A DNA stretch of 64,000 nt from Drouetiella hepatica Uher 2000/2452 (GCA_019359505.1 JAHHHD010000015.1:62001-126000); one strand, 5' to 3'; positions 51,366-63,845 are shown, numbered from the stretch's first letter. A program made the numbers and translations. Notes: generated by a model from the sequence alone, not told the origin.

Positions 51366-51578
51366 CTACTCTTCCAACACCTCAACCAAATCCTCGATCG
51401 CCACCTCAAACGCCCTAGCAATCTTTTGAACTGCGGCATAGTCAATCATCGCCATTTTGTCACGCCGAACATAGCTTCTGACGGTGCTATAGGCAACTCC
51501 AGAGCGATCTGAAACTTCTTTGAGCGTCCAGCCTTTCGTCTCAGCAAGTTCTTTGATCCGTAGCCTAACTAGCCCCAT
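51366..51578 (-). CDS. XRE/Cro-type transcriptional regulator
   Basis: The protein is 70 residues and is a complete Cro/C1-type HTH: LRIKELAETKGWTLKEVSDR, then SGVAYSTVRSYVRRDKMAMI, then KIARAFEVAIEDLVEVLEE. The length is that of a stand-alone repressor or antitoxin. It lies upstream of the toxin-antitoxin pair on the same strand with 24 bp between, so it may regulate that unit. Confidence 0.88.
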   Translation of the reverse strand: MGLVRLRIKELAETKGWTLKEVSDRSGVAYSTVRSYVRRDKMAMIDYAAVQKIARAFEVAIEDLVEVLEE

Positions 51579-51744
51579 TTTTATATTGACAGCGATGCAA
51601 TTGCATCGTTTAATGAATGAACAACATCAAAAGCGATCGCTCCTCTTAGCCTGGAAAACTGGAGAGCGATCGCGCATATTCCCATGACGGGAGGTAGCTT
51701 CATGATATCAGGAATGCAGTCGCCTGCGAGGGCGGAGCTTTGTC

Positions 51745-51778
51745 TTGCGCCAATTCTTGCGCCAATTCTTGCGCCAAG
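51745..51778. repeat. 12-bp direct repeats
   Basis: Nearly three copies of TTGCGCCAATTC are adjacent to the larger minisatellite at 51807-51911. Confidence 0.8.
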
Positions 51779-51806
51779 AGTAGTGGTTAGTCGCGTAATA
51801 GTTAGC

Positions 51807-51911
51807 GGGTGGATGGGTGGATGGGTAGATGAAGATCTCATCCACCCATCCACCCATCCACCCCTTTCCCCCTCTCATCCACCCATCCACCCATCCACCC
51901 CTTTCCCCCTC
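51807..51911. repeat. 37-bp duplicated (CATCCACC)n minisatellite with hairpin
   Basis: Two tandem 37-bp units (from 51838 and 51875) are made of TCCACCCA sub-repeats plus CCCCTTTCCCCCTC. The reverse complement, GGGTGGATGGGTGGATGGGT, lies directly before them, so a long imperfect hairpin is possible around AGATCT at about 51833-51838. Confidence 0.85.
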
Positions 51912-51962
51912 TCCCCCAGCACGTCAGTTAATCCTTGACAGACCACCAGCGGAGGCACACCG

Positions 51963-52145
51963 ATGATCTATCGGGATAGCCTGTCTCCTTGGTGCGTGAT
52001 TCAGCACTTGCCCAAGCTGCAATATGCCCTGATAGCCCGCTTTCGCAAACGCAACGATGCCGAGGATTATGTGAAAGTGCTGCGGCGGATGAACCCAGCG
52101 CTAACTTATGAAATTGTGTTTGATGGGGGCGATCGCCTCTGTTAA
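51963..52145 (+). CDS. Small conserved cyanobacterial protein
   Basis: The protein is 60 residues: MIYRDSLSPWCVIQHLPKLQ, then YALIARFRKRNDAEDYVKVL, then RRMNPALTYEIVFDGGDRL. The pattern with FRKRNDAE-x-Y-x-x-LRR is common in short cyanobacterial proteins and resembles a small alpha/beta fold used in binding. An AGGCACACCG sequence lies in front of the ATG. Role unknown. Confidence 0.65.
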   Translation: MIYRDSLSPWCVIQHLPKLQYALIARFRKRNDAEDYVKVLRRMNPALTYEIVFDGGDRLC

Positions 52146-52211
52146 AGAAGGCAAAGGGTAATTGAGGGATTGATGCAACACCTTCTTGCTCCAAAAATCA
52201 AGCACCCTTGT

Positions 52212-52247
52212 GACTTTCAGGAAGTAGCGTACTGCTTCCTGAAAGTC
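52212..52247. terminator. Hairpin between convergent genes
   Basis: GACTTTCAGGAAG (52212-52224) and CTTCCTGAAAGTC (52235-52247) form a perfect 13-bp stem with a 10-base loop. It lies between the 60-residue gene and the trehalose synthase gene, which converge. No long U-tract is seen. Confidence 0.5.
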
Positions 52248-52272
52248 ATCTACCTACTACAATCTAGCTATT

Positions 52273-55740
<3,468 letters not shown>

Positions 55741-56564
55741 GGTGTCGTTCGGATTCCAGGGGGTACAAGTTTGTCCCAATTGTGCGAGTTGCGTGGGGAT
55801 TGAGAAGCGTAGGAATGTATCTAAGTTTTACAGAAAGCTAGATCCATTATGAATGAGTTACCTCACGCAAATGGGTTTCCCTATTCGTAAAAAGGTGAAT
55901 GCGTGAGTCAACCTCATTAACTGTCTAGCTCATAAGCTGAACTCATGAGTTAAACGATTGCGTCTGCGCTTCAGCAGGATGCGCAGAGTTAAGTTTATGA
56001 GAAATCCTAAAAGCTAAAAGTAAGGGCTGTTCCGAATTTGCTGATATGAAGTTGGAGTAAGTTCGTACCCGCAAATCCTGACTCAATTCGACCAATTTTG
56101 TAGTGTCGAATGCACTTCCTCATATTGATTTTAGGAAGATAATTCCGAATAAACTCGGAATTGTGGGGAACCTTTACTTGATCTTCGTAAATTTGTGATG
56201 TGTTGCTGACGTAATCCTTATCAAGCAAGACTTATAAATAAGATGGAAATCACATCGCTTTACATTGGGCTGCAATAGGCTTGACTTATGGATTCGATCG
56301 CGCTCATCTGATCATCCGATCAAATTTATGAGTCAGGTTGTTTACTTCTTGCCCCTAGCAAACTCGCAGGCTAAGCGCTGAATCTCTTCTCGGATTTAAC
56401 TAATCCGTACGAGACAATCTTCGTGTCAAATTAGCTACGCTTCTATTTTTGCGGCTCTCAATCTGTAGGTTTATCTCTACAGATCGAGTCTGATTGAATC
56501 CTTGGAAATCTAACATAACCTAAGATATCCCCTAAACAAGAATTATTGTGAGGCAGGAATTATT
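55741..56564. other. 824-bp gene-free region between treS and malQ
   Basis: No convincing gene was found. It contains several hairpins: TCTGCGC and GCGCAGA (about 55960-55988), AATTCCGA and TCGGAATT (56141-56162), and ATCTGTAG and CTACAGAT (about 56460-56484). GAATTATTGTGA occurs twice just before the malQ start. It probably holds the promoters for both divergent genes and may hold a small RNA. Confidence 0.5.
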
Positions 56565-58070
56565 GTGACTTTTCAACGTGCTAGCGGTGTATTGCTCCAT
56601 CCCACCTGTCTCCCCGGACAGTTTGGCATTGGCGACTTAGGAAAATCCGCCTATGAATTTGTGGATTTTCTGGCGCGAAGTGGTCAAAAACTCTGGCAGA
56701 TTTTGCCTCTAGGGCCGACTGGATATGAACACTCGCCCTACATTATGAACTTCAGCACTTTTGCGGGTAATCCGCTGCTGATTAGCCTGGAGCAGTTAGC
56801 TACAGAAGGATTGCTAGATAGCGAAGCGCTAGTGCCTCTGCCTGACACGGATGCAGCTAATTCAGCCTATAGCCGCGTCCAGTTCGATCAGGTCATTCCT
56901 CACAAGTTCAAATATTTACAGCAGGCTTTCGATCGCTTTCAGCCCACGCCAGACTACGAGAAGTTTTGCCAGGAGCAAGCCTGGTGGCTGGATGACTTTG
57001 TGCTATTCATGGCGCTGCTAGAAGCCCATGACTATAAGCCCTGGAACCAGTGGGAAGCGGCGATCGCGCGTCGAGATCCGCTGGCGCTCAAGGAGCAGAC
57101 TGAGAAATTGCAGGACAGCATCCGCTTCCAAAAGTTCTTGCAGTTTAAGTTCTTTAGCCAGTGGGCGAATCTGCGGGCTTACGCCAACGGCAAAGATATC
57201 CTGATCGTGGGCGATGTCTCGATCTACGTGTGCCACAACAGTGCAGATGTTTGGGCAAGTCCTGAGAACTTCAAGCTTGATCCAGAAACCTACGATCCAG
57301 CATTCATGGCGGGGGTGCCGCCCGATTACTTCAGCGCCACGGGGCAGCTTTGGGGCAATCCGGTCTATGACTGGGACAAGCTAGAGCAGACCAATTTCCT
57401 TTGGTGGATTAACCGCTTCAAGGCAACTCTGCTGTACGTCGATATCGTCCGGGTCGATCACTTCCGGGGCTTTGAAGCTTATTGGCAGGTGCCCGCTGGA
57501 GAAACAACTGCCATGAAAGGCGAATGGCTCAAAGGGCCAGATGCCAAATTCTTCGAGGTTCTAGAAGCTTCGGTAGGCAGCTTGCCTGTGATGGCAGAGG
57601 ATTTGGGCATTATCACTCCTGAAGTAGAGGCATTGCGCGATCGCTTCCAGTTCCCCGGCATGAAAATTCTGCAATTTGCCTTTGGCCACGGCTCTGAGAA
57701 TGCCTATCAGCCCCATCACTATGTCCACAACTGCGTGGTCTATCCCGGCACCCATGACAATGACACGGCGATCGGCTGGTGGACAACGGCATCGGCGGCT
57801 GAAAAGCAGCATGTGGCGGCATATCTGGGCTATAGCTCTGCCGAAGAGGTGCAAGAGATTAACTGGGAGTTTATTCATTTGGCGCTGGCTTCCGTTGCCG
57901 ACCTTGCCGTGATTCCTTTACAGGATCTCTTGGGCTTGGATGGTCGGGCACGGATGAATGACCCCAGCATTAACGAGGGTCAGTGGCGCTGGCGGTTTAC
58001 CCAGTCAGAACTGCTCACTCAGGCGGTGAGCGATCGGCTGTCGCACCTGACAAAGCTGTATAGCCGCTGA
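56565..58070 (+). CDS. malQ: 4-alpha-glucanotransferase
   Basis: The protein is 501 residues with a GTG start. The GH77 signature is complete: RASGVLLHPTCLPGQFGIGD, then LPLGPTGYEHSPYIMNFSTF, nucleophile Asp in VRVDHFRGFEAYWQVP, acid Glu in VMAEDLGIITPEV, and HDND in YPGTHDNDTAIGWW. It transfers alpha-1,4-glucan segments and is needed for glycogen and maltodextrin turnover. It faces the TreS-maltokinase gene, so the two give a glycogen/trehalose module. Confidence 0.96.
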   Translation: MTFQRASGVLLHPTCLPGQFGIGDLGKSAYEFVDFLARSGQKLWQILPLGPTGYEHSPYIMNFSTFAGNPLLISLEQLATEGLLDSEALVPLPDTDAANSAYSRVQFDQVIPHKFKYLQQAFDRFQPTPDYEKFCQEQAWWLDDFVLFMALLEAHDYKPWNQWEAAIARRDPLALKEQTEKLQDSIRFQKFLQFKFFSQWANLRAYANGKDILIVGDVSIYVCHNSADVWASPENFKLDPETYDPAFMAGVPPDYFSATGQLWGNPVYDWDKLEQTNFLWWINRFKATLLYVDIVRVDHFRGFEAYWQVPAGETTAMKGEWLKGPDAKFFEVLEASVGSLPVMAEDLGIITPEVEALRDRFQFPGMKILQFAFGHGSENAYQPHHYVHNCVVYPGTHDNDTAIGWWTTASAAEKQHVAAYLGYSSAEEVQEINWEFIHLALASVADLAVIPLQDLLGLDGRARMNDPSINEGQWRWRFTQSELLTQAVSDRLSHLTKLYSR

Positions 58071-58129
58071 GCTATTGGATTGCAGCAGATTTCTCCAAGA
58101 GACGGCATACCGAGATAGCGATGGAAGCA

Positions 58130-58184
58130 GGGCAGATATTTTTTGAGAGCCGCGCGAAGCGCGGCTCTCAAAAAATATCTGCCC
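58130..58184. repeat. Hairpin repeat, 26-bp perfect arms
   Basis: Arms at 58130-58155 and 58159-58184 are fully complementary, with a GAA loop and a GCGC-GAA-GCGC cap. It lies between malQ and the SLH gene. Confidence 0.9.
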
Positions 58185-58302
58185 CATAACCGAGCAACCC
58201 TGGAACAACTTGAGTATTAGGCTTAGCAATGAGTATTAGACTAAACAAATGGTAGGCTACGCATTAAACTAAACTTGTCAGGGTATTGCTGAAAAGATAG
58301 CT

Positions 58303-59346
58303 ATGACTAACCCACCTCCCGCCGATCGCCGTGCCCGTAATCGTGACCTAGGATTTGACGAAGCCATTGCTATGCTGGTTGCCTTTGGTGCAGTTGGCGC
58401 GATTCTTTGGTGGGGGCTAAGCCAAAAGGAAGCAGATCTAGTGCAAGGGGGACAGGCAGTTCCTTCACTAGGAGCAGATGATTCCCTGCTTAGGGGATTG
58501 GTCTCTCCTGATGGAAATGCCAGCCCAACTTCTGAAACTCCCTCACCTGCCAGGATTCAAGACGGACGATCGCCTCAAGTCGCCGTTCCTAGCCCCGGTA
58601 TTTCTCCTGCTGCCGTTTCTCCCGCAGTGGCTCCGGCGGTTGTAGCCCCGGTAGTTGTAGCTCCCGCTGTCGTTTCTCCCGCAGTGGTGGCTCCTTCGAC
58701 CTCGCCCCTCAGCATTGCTCCACCTCCTGTCCTTGTAGTTCCAGAGGCAAAGACGGCTGTTGAATTTTCGGATGTGCCTACCGACTACTGGGCATACCCG
58801 TTTATTACAGCCTTGGCGCAGCGGGGCATTGTCACTGGGTTTTCAGACGGCACCTTTAAGCCTGATGAAACCGTCAATCGATCGCAGTATGCCGCGATAA
58901 TTGAAACGATTTTTCAGTCGGCAGCTACCCAAAACCCGATCGCGTTCAGAGATATTCCGGGCGATTTTTGGGCTGTCCCAGCGATCGATACCGCCGTGAA
59001 AGCTGGATTTTTGAAGGGATATCCCGATGAAACGTTTCAGCCGAGCCAGCCGATTTCGCGGGTGCAGGTGTTAGCTTCCCTAGTGAGCGGTCTGAACGTA
59101 TCGCAGTCTACAGCCCCAGCAGATGTGGTCAAGCGCTACCAGGACAGCGCTCAGATTCCCGCTTGGGCTGTGCCTGTTGCTGCTTCAGCGACCGAGTCGG
59201 GGATGGTGGTGAATTATCCCGCTGTAGATGCTTTGAATCCTAACCAGCCGATTACGCGAGCCGAAATTTCAGCTGTTATTCATCAAGCGCTAGTGGCGGC
59301 TGGTAAGCTAGATCCAATTTCTTCTGATTACATTGTGCGTCCCTAA
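58303..59346 (+). CDS. SLH domain protein with membrane anchor
   Basis: The protein is 347 residues. A hydrophobic helix near 25-42 (EAIAMLVAFGAVGAILWW) is followed by a Pro/Ala/Val linker with VVAPVVVAPAVVSPAVVAP-type repeats (about 100-130). Then come SLH repeats from about 150 to 340: FSDVPTDYWAYPFITALAQR, ITGFSDGTFKPDETVNRSQY-like sequence, and IPGDFWAVPAIDTAVKAGFL. SLH domains bind pyruvylated cell-wall polymers or tether the outer membrane to peptidoglycan in cyanobacteria. Its stop overlaps the ATG of the PII-like gene by one base (TAATG), implying translational coupling. Confidence 0.85.
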   Translation: MTNPPPADRRARNRDLGFDEAIAMLVAFGAVGAILWWGLSQKEADLVQGGQAVPSLGADDSLLRGLVSPDGNASPTSETPSPARIQDGRSPQVAVPSPGISPAAVSPAVAPAVVAPVVVAPAVVSPAVVAPSTSPLSIAPPPVLVVPEAKTAVEFSDVPTDYWAYPFITALAQRGIVTGFSDGTFKPDETVNRSQYAAIIETIFQSAATQNPIAFRDIPGDFWAVPAIDTAVKAGFLKGYPDETFQPSQPISRVQVLASLVSGLNVSQSTAPADVVKRYQDSAQIPAWAVPVAASATESGMVVNYPAVDALNPNQPITRAEISAVIHQALVAAGKLDPISSDYIVRP

Positions 59347-59705
59347 TGTTAGATTTTGAGCAAGTTTCTCTAGTTCAACCCGCAACGCTAGTCACGATCG
59401 CCACTGAAACAGTGTTGAAAGACAGCATTGTGACTCTGTTGAAAAATCTCAAGGTAAAAAGCTATACGATCACAGAAGTGTCGGGCGAAGGACGGTGTCC
59501 AAGACTGGTGGAGGTTGCGTCTGAAGACGGCGGCGAGACTACAACAGAAACCAGAGTCGAAACTCACACCGCAACTCCAGTTGAGATTCGAGCGATCGTG
59601 TCTCAAGATCTCTCGAATGTGATTCTTTATACCTTAAAAGAATATCAGCATGAGTTTGCGATCGTTGCCTACCGTCAGGCGGTGGAAGCCTTGGGAGAAT
59701 ACTGA
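59346..59705 (+). CDS. PII-like signalling protein
   Basis: The protein is 119 residues. The first strand and helix, LVTIATETVLKDSIVTLLKN, and the following KVKSYTITEVSGEGRC match the PII/SbtB fold. The loop region (about 55-80) is long and Thr/Glu-rich (DGGETTTETRVETHT) in place of the standard T-loop. The end VILYTLKEYQHEFAIVAYRQ fits the last strand. PII-like proteins bind nucleotides and regulate transporters. Coupling to an SLH envelope protein is unusual. No bicarbonate or ammonium transporter is adjacent. Confidence 0.75.
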   Translation: MLDFEQVSLVQPATLVTIATETVLKDSIVTLLKNLKVKSYTITEVSGEGRCPRLVEVASEDGGETTTETRVETHTATPVEIRAIVSQDLSNVILYTLKEYQHEFAIVAYRQAVEALGEY

Positions 59706-59767
59706 GGAAGAAGCTGAGGAAGAAGGCTGGCGCAGCAGCTTAACCATTCTCTGAAGCGACTCCCTTG

Positions 59768-61309
59768 ATGCAAAATATGCTGAAATATATTGCCATCGCC
59801 CTGTTGATCTTGGGCACCTTTTTCCGGTTTTACCACCTTGATGAAAAAGTCTATTGGCTGGATGAAGCTCGCACATCGCTACGGATGTCGGGACATACCA
59901 AGACTGAATTTATTCAGACAGTCTACCAAGATGGCTCTCAGGGCAGGGCGATCGGTCTAGATGAGTTGCAGCAATTTCAGCGTCCGGGTGAGGCGAGTTG
60001 GGGCGATACCTTTAATGCTCTGAAAGGTAACGCTGAGCACACGCCCCTCTATTTTGTGTTGGCGCGGGTGTGGACAGAGACTTTCGGTTATTCTGTAACC
60101 ACAATTCGCAGTCTTTCCGCAGTCATTAGCCTGCTGGTGTTTCCCTGCTTATTTTGGCTCTGTCGTGAGCTGTTTAAAGATAGTGCCGTAGGGTGGGTTG
60201 CGCTGGCGCTAGCTGCCATTTCGCCGCTGCATGTGCTGTACTCTCAGGAGGCTCGTCCCTACAGCCTGTGGACGGTCACAACGCTTCTGTCGAGCGCGGT
60301 GCTGCTGTGGGCAATGCGATCGCCGAGCCGCAATCGCTGGATGGTGTATGGCGTGACGATCGCCCTTGGACTCTACACCCAGCTTTTGTTTGCCTTGGTG
60401 GCGATCGCACAGGGACTGTATGTGGCGATTCTGCCCAAGCGCCGAAGCCTGATATTGCCGTATCTGTGGGCAACGCTGGGGGGAGTGCTGGCATTTGTGC
60501 CTTGGCTCGTGCTGCTGCTCAGCCACATTGAACAAGTCAATGCCGCCACCATCGCCACAACGCGCAAGTACCCTCTGAGCTATTTGCTGGATCAGTGGTT
60601 TTTGAATATCAACCGCGTGTTTATCAACGGCGAACTCGGTTCTTATAATTTGCTGCTGGTTGTCTTGACGATCGCCGCTCTTTACTGGCTCTGCCGCAAA
60701 ACGCAGCGACGCACCTGGGCATTTATTTTCTGCCTGATTGCGGTACCGTTTCTGGCGCTGGCATTGCCCGATCTACTGATGGGGGGGGAGCGATCGCTGC
60801 GGATTCGTTATCTGATTCCCGCCTATCTAGGAATTCAAATTGCTTTTGCCCATCTTTTTGCGACTCAGGCCGCGGCAAAGACTTGGGGACAGAAGCTTGG
60901 GCGAATGGTTTTGATTCTGCTGATTGTCAGCGGCACGCTTGCCTGTGCCGTTAACACTCAAACTCAGGTGGGCTGGAGCAAAAGCATTCGCAAGAGCGGC
61001 TATTATCCGGTGGCGGCTGGGTTCATTAATCACGCCGATCGCCCCCTGGTGATTAGTGATGATCAGACTGAAGATATTTTGTCTTTTAGCTACGAGCTGA
61101 AGCCAGATGTCAAGTTTCAGCTGATCACCAGTCCCAGGAGGCTCAAGATTGCCGCAGGATATGGCTCTGTGTTTCTGCTCAATCCCTCCGATCGCCTCAA
61201 GAACCTTTTAGAAAAACGCGGCTCCCGACTGCTGCTGCTCTGCCAAGACGAAGACGAGAATCCAGGTAAACCTGAAGATCGGCTCTGGCTAGTAAAACAA
61301 GGATTCTAG
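59768..61309 (+). CDS. GT39-type membrane glycosyltransferase
   Basis: ATG 59768 is preferred over the TTG three bases earlier; 513 residues. The N-terminal membrane helix is followed by the acidic motif YWLDEARTSLRMSG, the conserved DE of GT-C/GT39 enzymes. About ten membrane helices follow, with ALAAISPLHVLYSQEARPYS, a well-known signature of this family. The final 100 residues are a soluble domain (NHADRPLVISDDQTEDILSF). Such enzymes use polyprenyl-phosphate sugars to modify lipids, glycans or proteins; the acceptor is unknown. It follows the PII-like gene by 62 bases. Confidence 0.85.
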   Translation: MQNMLKYIAIALLILGTFFRFYHLDEKVYWLDEARTSLRMSGHTKTEFIQTVYQDGSQGRAIGLDELQQFQRPGEASWGDTFNALKGNAEHTPLYFVLARVWTETFGYSVTTIRSLSAVISLLVFPCLFWLCRELFKDSAVGWVALALAAISPLHVLYSQEARPYSLWTVTTLLSSAVLLWAMRSPSRNRWMVYGVTIALGLYTQLLFALVAIAQGLYVAILPKRRSLILPYLWATLGGVLAFVPWLVLLLSHIEQVNAATIATTRKYPLSYLLDQWFLNINRVFINGELGSYNLLLVVLTIAALYWLCRKTQRRTWAFIFCLIAVPFLALALPDLLMGGERSLRIRYLIPAYLGIQIAFAHLFATQAAAKTWGQKLGRMVLILLIVSGTLACAVNTQTQVGWSKSIRKSGYYPVAAGFINHADRPLVISDDQTEDILSFSYELKPDVKFQLITSPRRLKIAAGYGSVFLLNPSDRLKNLLEKRGSRLLLLCQDEDENPGKPEDRLWLVKQGF

Positions 61310-61389
61310 CAACGCGATTCTAGCAACGCCGAACTGTCTTATGGGGAGTAGTGTTTCAAAAAAATCAACAACATGTCTAGAGCATCACC

Positions 61390-62115
61390 TCATGGGGCAA
61401 GACGGGCTTTCTTTGCCCGATTGCTCTCATACCACTGGGCGATCGCTGGAGTCCATTTCTCGAAAGAATTCCAGATTAGTTCGCAAAGCTGCTGAGCTTC
61501 TAGCTGGGCATCTAGCTTCCAACGCAGGTCGAGCAGGTGCATGAGCGATCGGACGTTTGCCGACATCACCCAATGCTGCCGCACGTCAAAAGGAATAATG
61601 CCCCGCGCATGTTCCTCGGAGAAGCCCTGATGAATCCGCTCTTGATAGCGCTTGCAGGCGGCAAGGCACCATTCCACATCCTGCTGCCGAATTTCTTCGG
61701 TGTACTCATAGCGTTTGCCCTGGCGATCGGTGTATGCCCCTAACGGACGTAGGTAGAACACCTCCTCAATATCGCGCTTGCCCTCCACTACGTCCGTAAT
61801 CCGGCTGCCCGTGTAACGGAAAGATTGAACATCGAAAGAAATTCCCACCCGGTGAGTCCGGATCTGCTGCATGGTGGAGTGGGGAAAAAAGCCGCAGTTG
61901 AGGACAATTTGCGGATGCTCTAGGGGGCCGTAATGCCCTCGGTTGCCAGAAAGCAGGTTTCTGACCACCAGATCGCCTGCCTTGTCTTCATCGGGGAAGC
62001 GATCGCGCTCTGCCCAGACAAAGCCTTCAGCATAGTCCTGATGCATAGCCGCATAGATGAGCTGCTGAGGATTTGCTGACTGAGAAAGAACCTCGACGGT
62101 GAAAAAACGATCCAT
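61390..62115 (-). CDS. thyX: FAD-dependent thymidylate synthase
   Basis: The protein is 241 residues. The ThyX motif is present in its cyanobacterial form (RTHRVGISFDVQSFRYTG). GHYGPLEHPQIVLNCGFFPH and HWVMSANVRSLMHLLDLRWK are typical of the family, with conserved His and Arg residues for FAD and dUMP. It makes dTMP from dUMP with methylene-tetrahydrofolate and FAD. It starts at ATG 62115, and the short tail after TPAIAQWYES is basic. Confidence 0.96.
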   Translation of the reverse strand: MDRFFTVEVLSQSANPQQLIYAAMHQDYAEGFVWAERDRFPDEDKAGDLVVRNLLSGNRGHYGPLEHPQIVLNCGFFPHSTMQQIRTHRVGISFDVQSFRYTGSRITDVVEGKRDIEEVFYLRPLGAYTDRQGKRYEYTEEIRQQDVEWCLAACKRYQERIHQGFSEEHARGIIPFDVRQHWVMSANVRSLMHLLDLRWKLDAQLEAQQLCELIWNSFEKWTPAIAQWYESNRAKKARLAP

Positions 62116-62200
62116 AAAAATGGGACAGAACGCAACAGGATTTATAGGATAACCCTGGATGAGTTTTCTGGTTCAGATCTGAGGCGATTTGGCTAAGGAT

Positions 62201-62247
62201 CGTGGATGAAGTAACCTGTACAACCGATCTGGGGTAGGGGCTTAGGA
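62201..62247 (-). repeat. Type C element, shortened copy
   Basis: GTGGATGAAGTAACCTGTAC, AACCGATCT and GGGGTAGGGGCTTAG correspond to pieces of 6676-6746, but the palindromic centre is missing. Confidence 0.75.
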
Positions 62248-62267
62248 TCATGTACAAAACAAAATCC

Positions 62268-62318
62268 AATAGTTTTTTGGAAGTGTCGCGCTCCGCGCGA
62301 CACTTCCAAAAAACTATT
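62268..62318. repeat. Hairpin repeat, 24-bp perfect arms
   Basis: Arms at 62268-62291 and 62295-62318 are fully complementary with a TCC loop and a GCGC-TCC-GCGC cap. It lies next to the type C fragment in the thyX upstream region. Confidence 0.9.
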
Positions 62319-62388
62319 ACAAGTTAATTAATTTGTGATCCTGACCCAGCAAATTAAGTTTCCCGCGCTAGTAGGACCGTTGCGCTAC

Positions 62389-63513
62389 TCATTGCAACTG
62401 ATTCCATGCTTGAATAATAGTCTGTAACGACTGAGGAAGCTGGTTCTGTTCTAGATCAATATAAGCCACCGTGCTCTTCGTAGTCTGTACAACGGTTGTT
62501 GGATAATCAGCCAGTGCAGCGGACGTTAAATACTTCATGCCATCAAGATTTGGAAATCTTTGTTGCTGTAGTAGGTGTTGAAACTGCTGTAGTTCTAGTG
62601 ACGAAAGGCGTTTAATCAGGGTTGGCTCGGAGATGACCGAAGCGCGCATGCCTGTACTTCTACGGTACAGAATTCCCTCTGAGGTGAGGACTGTCTCAGT
62701 CGTGTCGCCTCTTAACCCGCCAGACACAGTCATCTGGAAGATAGTATCTTGAATTGGGAGAGGTGGCTGTGCCTCACTCGCTGTAAAGGACGGTGTAATG
62801 CTGATGCCACTGCCACTAGCGGTCGCATTTTGCACAATCTGTGAGCCATCTTGATTGACATGGTAAACCCAGCTTTGCCGATCGCCCATTACAATCACGC
62901 GATAGCCAGAAATGGCAATTTGAGTGCAGGCGCGTCTGGGTTCAAAAATTCCCATACACCCGTCCCAGGTTCTGGGTTGAGATTCTATCACTTTCAGGGT
63001 GCTGGCTGGAACGTTAGCTTGGCGTGCGATCGTCTCAAACAGACGCTCAACAACCTGCGGAGGTAACTCAGACCTATTTCCTGCTTCCAACTTGATCACT
63101 TGTGCTCTCAGATCAGTTCTGTAAATCCAGTTTTGCTGCCCGTTGGTGATTTCAATGCGCCAGCCCTCAACGGTTGCCATTGCGCAGCGTTCGTTGGGTG
63201 CTGCCAAGCCCAAGCAGCTATCTGACCAAGTTTCTCGGCCAGAGTTAACCACTTTTAAGTCGCGCTGAGCTAGATTGAAGCGCTGGGCTAAATCTCGTCG
63301 AACTCGCCGGACAACCTGCTGAGGTAATCCGTTGGTCAAGAATTGAGAGTCATTGAGTTGTGCGGTAATGGCTCGATCAGTTGAAGTGCTGGCGATCGCA
63401 ATCGGTTGGGCAATGGTCTGGAAAGCTGCGCTAAAAATGACGAAGCTCATTAGGGCGATCGACCCAACTTTTTGAGCCTGACAGATTCTTTGGAATTGCA
63501 AGTCATGAATCAT
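62389..63513 (-). CDS. Exported protein with two related Cys-containing repeats
   Basis: The protein is 374 residues. A signal peptide (KVGSIALMSFVIFSAAFQTI) is cleaved around residue 40. Two similar units of about 75 residues follow (about 60-135 and 140-215). Each has a helix (VRRVRRDLAQRFNLAQRDLK; VERLFETIARQANVPASTLK), the sequence W-x-(D/S)-x-C-(L/M)-G, a second Cys, and a W-(I/V)-Y-x-(T/V) strand; the Cys pairs probably form disulfides. The C-terminal part (about 235-374) is a separate beta-rich domain. This looks like a conserved cyanobacterial periplasmic protein; no function is known. Confidence 0.7.
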   Translation of the reverse strand: MIHDLQFQRICQAQKVGSIALMSFVIFSAAFQTIAQPIAIASTSTDRAITAQLNDSQFLTNGLPQQVVRRVRRDLAQRFNLAQRDLKVVNSGRETWSDSCLGLAAPNERCAMATVEGWRIEITNGQQNWIYRTDLRAQVIKLEAGNRSELPPQVVERLFETIARQANVPASTLKVIESQPRTWDGCMGIFEPRRACTQIAISGYRVIVMGDRQSWVYHVNQDGSQIVQNATASGSGISITPSFTASEAQPPLPIQDTIFQMTVSGGLRGDTTETVLTSEGILYRRSTGMRASVISEPTLIKRLSSLELQQFQHLLQQQRFPNLDGMKYLTSAALADYPTTVVQTTKSTVAYIDLEQNQLPQSLQTIIQAWNQLQ

Positions 63514-63845
63514 AATTGAAACTAGTAGCGGGTAAGCCTGAAAAACTGACTCTTTTAATTTAATTGCTGAACCATAGCAAACTGGGCACTGTTACAAAAA
63601 ATGCAATCGTAAAGCAGGGAAAGGCTTGGGTGCCTCCCGCTGGAGATTCTAAGCCCGAAAAAGGTATCCTTCCCGCTTGACTTTTAAGATAATCGCTAAA
63701 TCTTGAACGTGTGGCTCAATGAGATGCTGGATATAGTCATAATGAGTGGAAGACCGATCGACCCACGGGTTTAAGCTTAGTCCAAACGACGATCGTAGGG
63801 ATGGGAAACGGGTTCACACCGTTAATAGTGCTGTAAATTTGTACT
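63514..63845. other. 332-bp gene-free region before recD2
   Basis: The region is divergent between the secreted repeat protein and recD2. No gene or clear RNA was recognised. The middle part is GC-richer (around 63620-63680), and no strong stem was found. Confidence 0.4.

Noticed and set aside
56007-56228. 73-residue minus-strand frame in the treS-malQ gap
   Set aside because: Codon use and composition are not gene-like and no domain is seen; the region looks regulatory.
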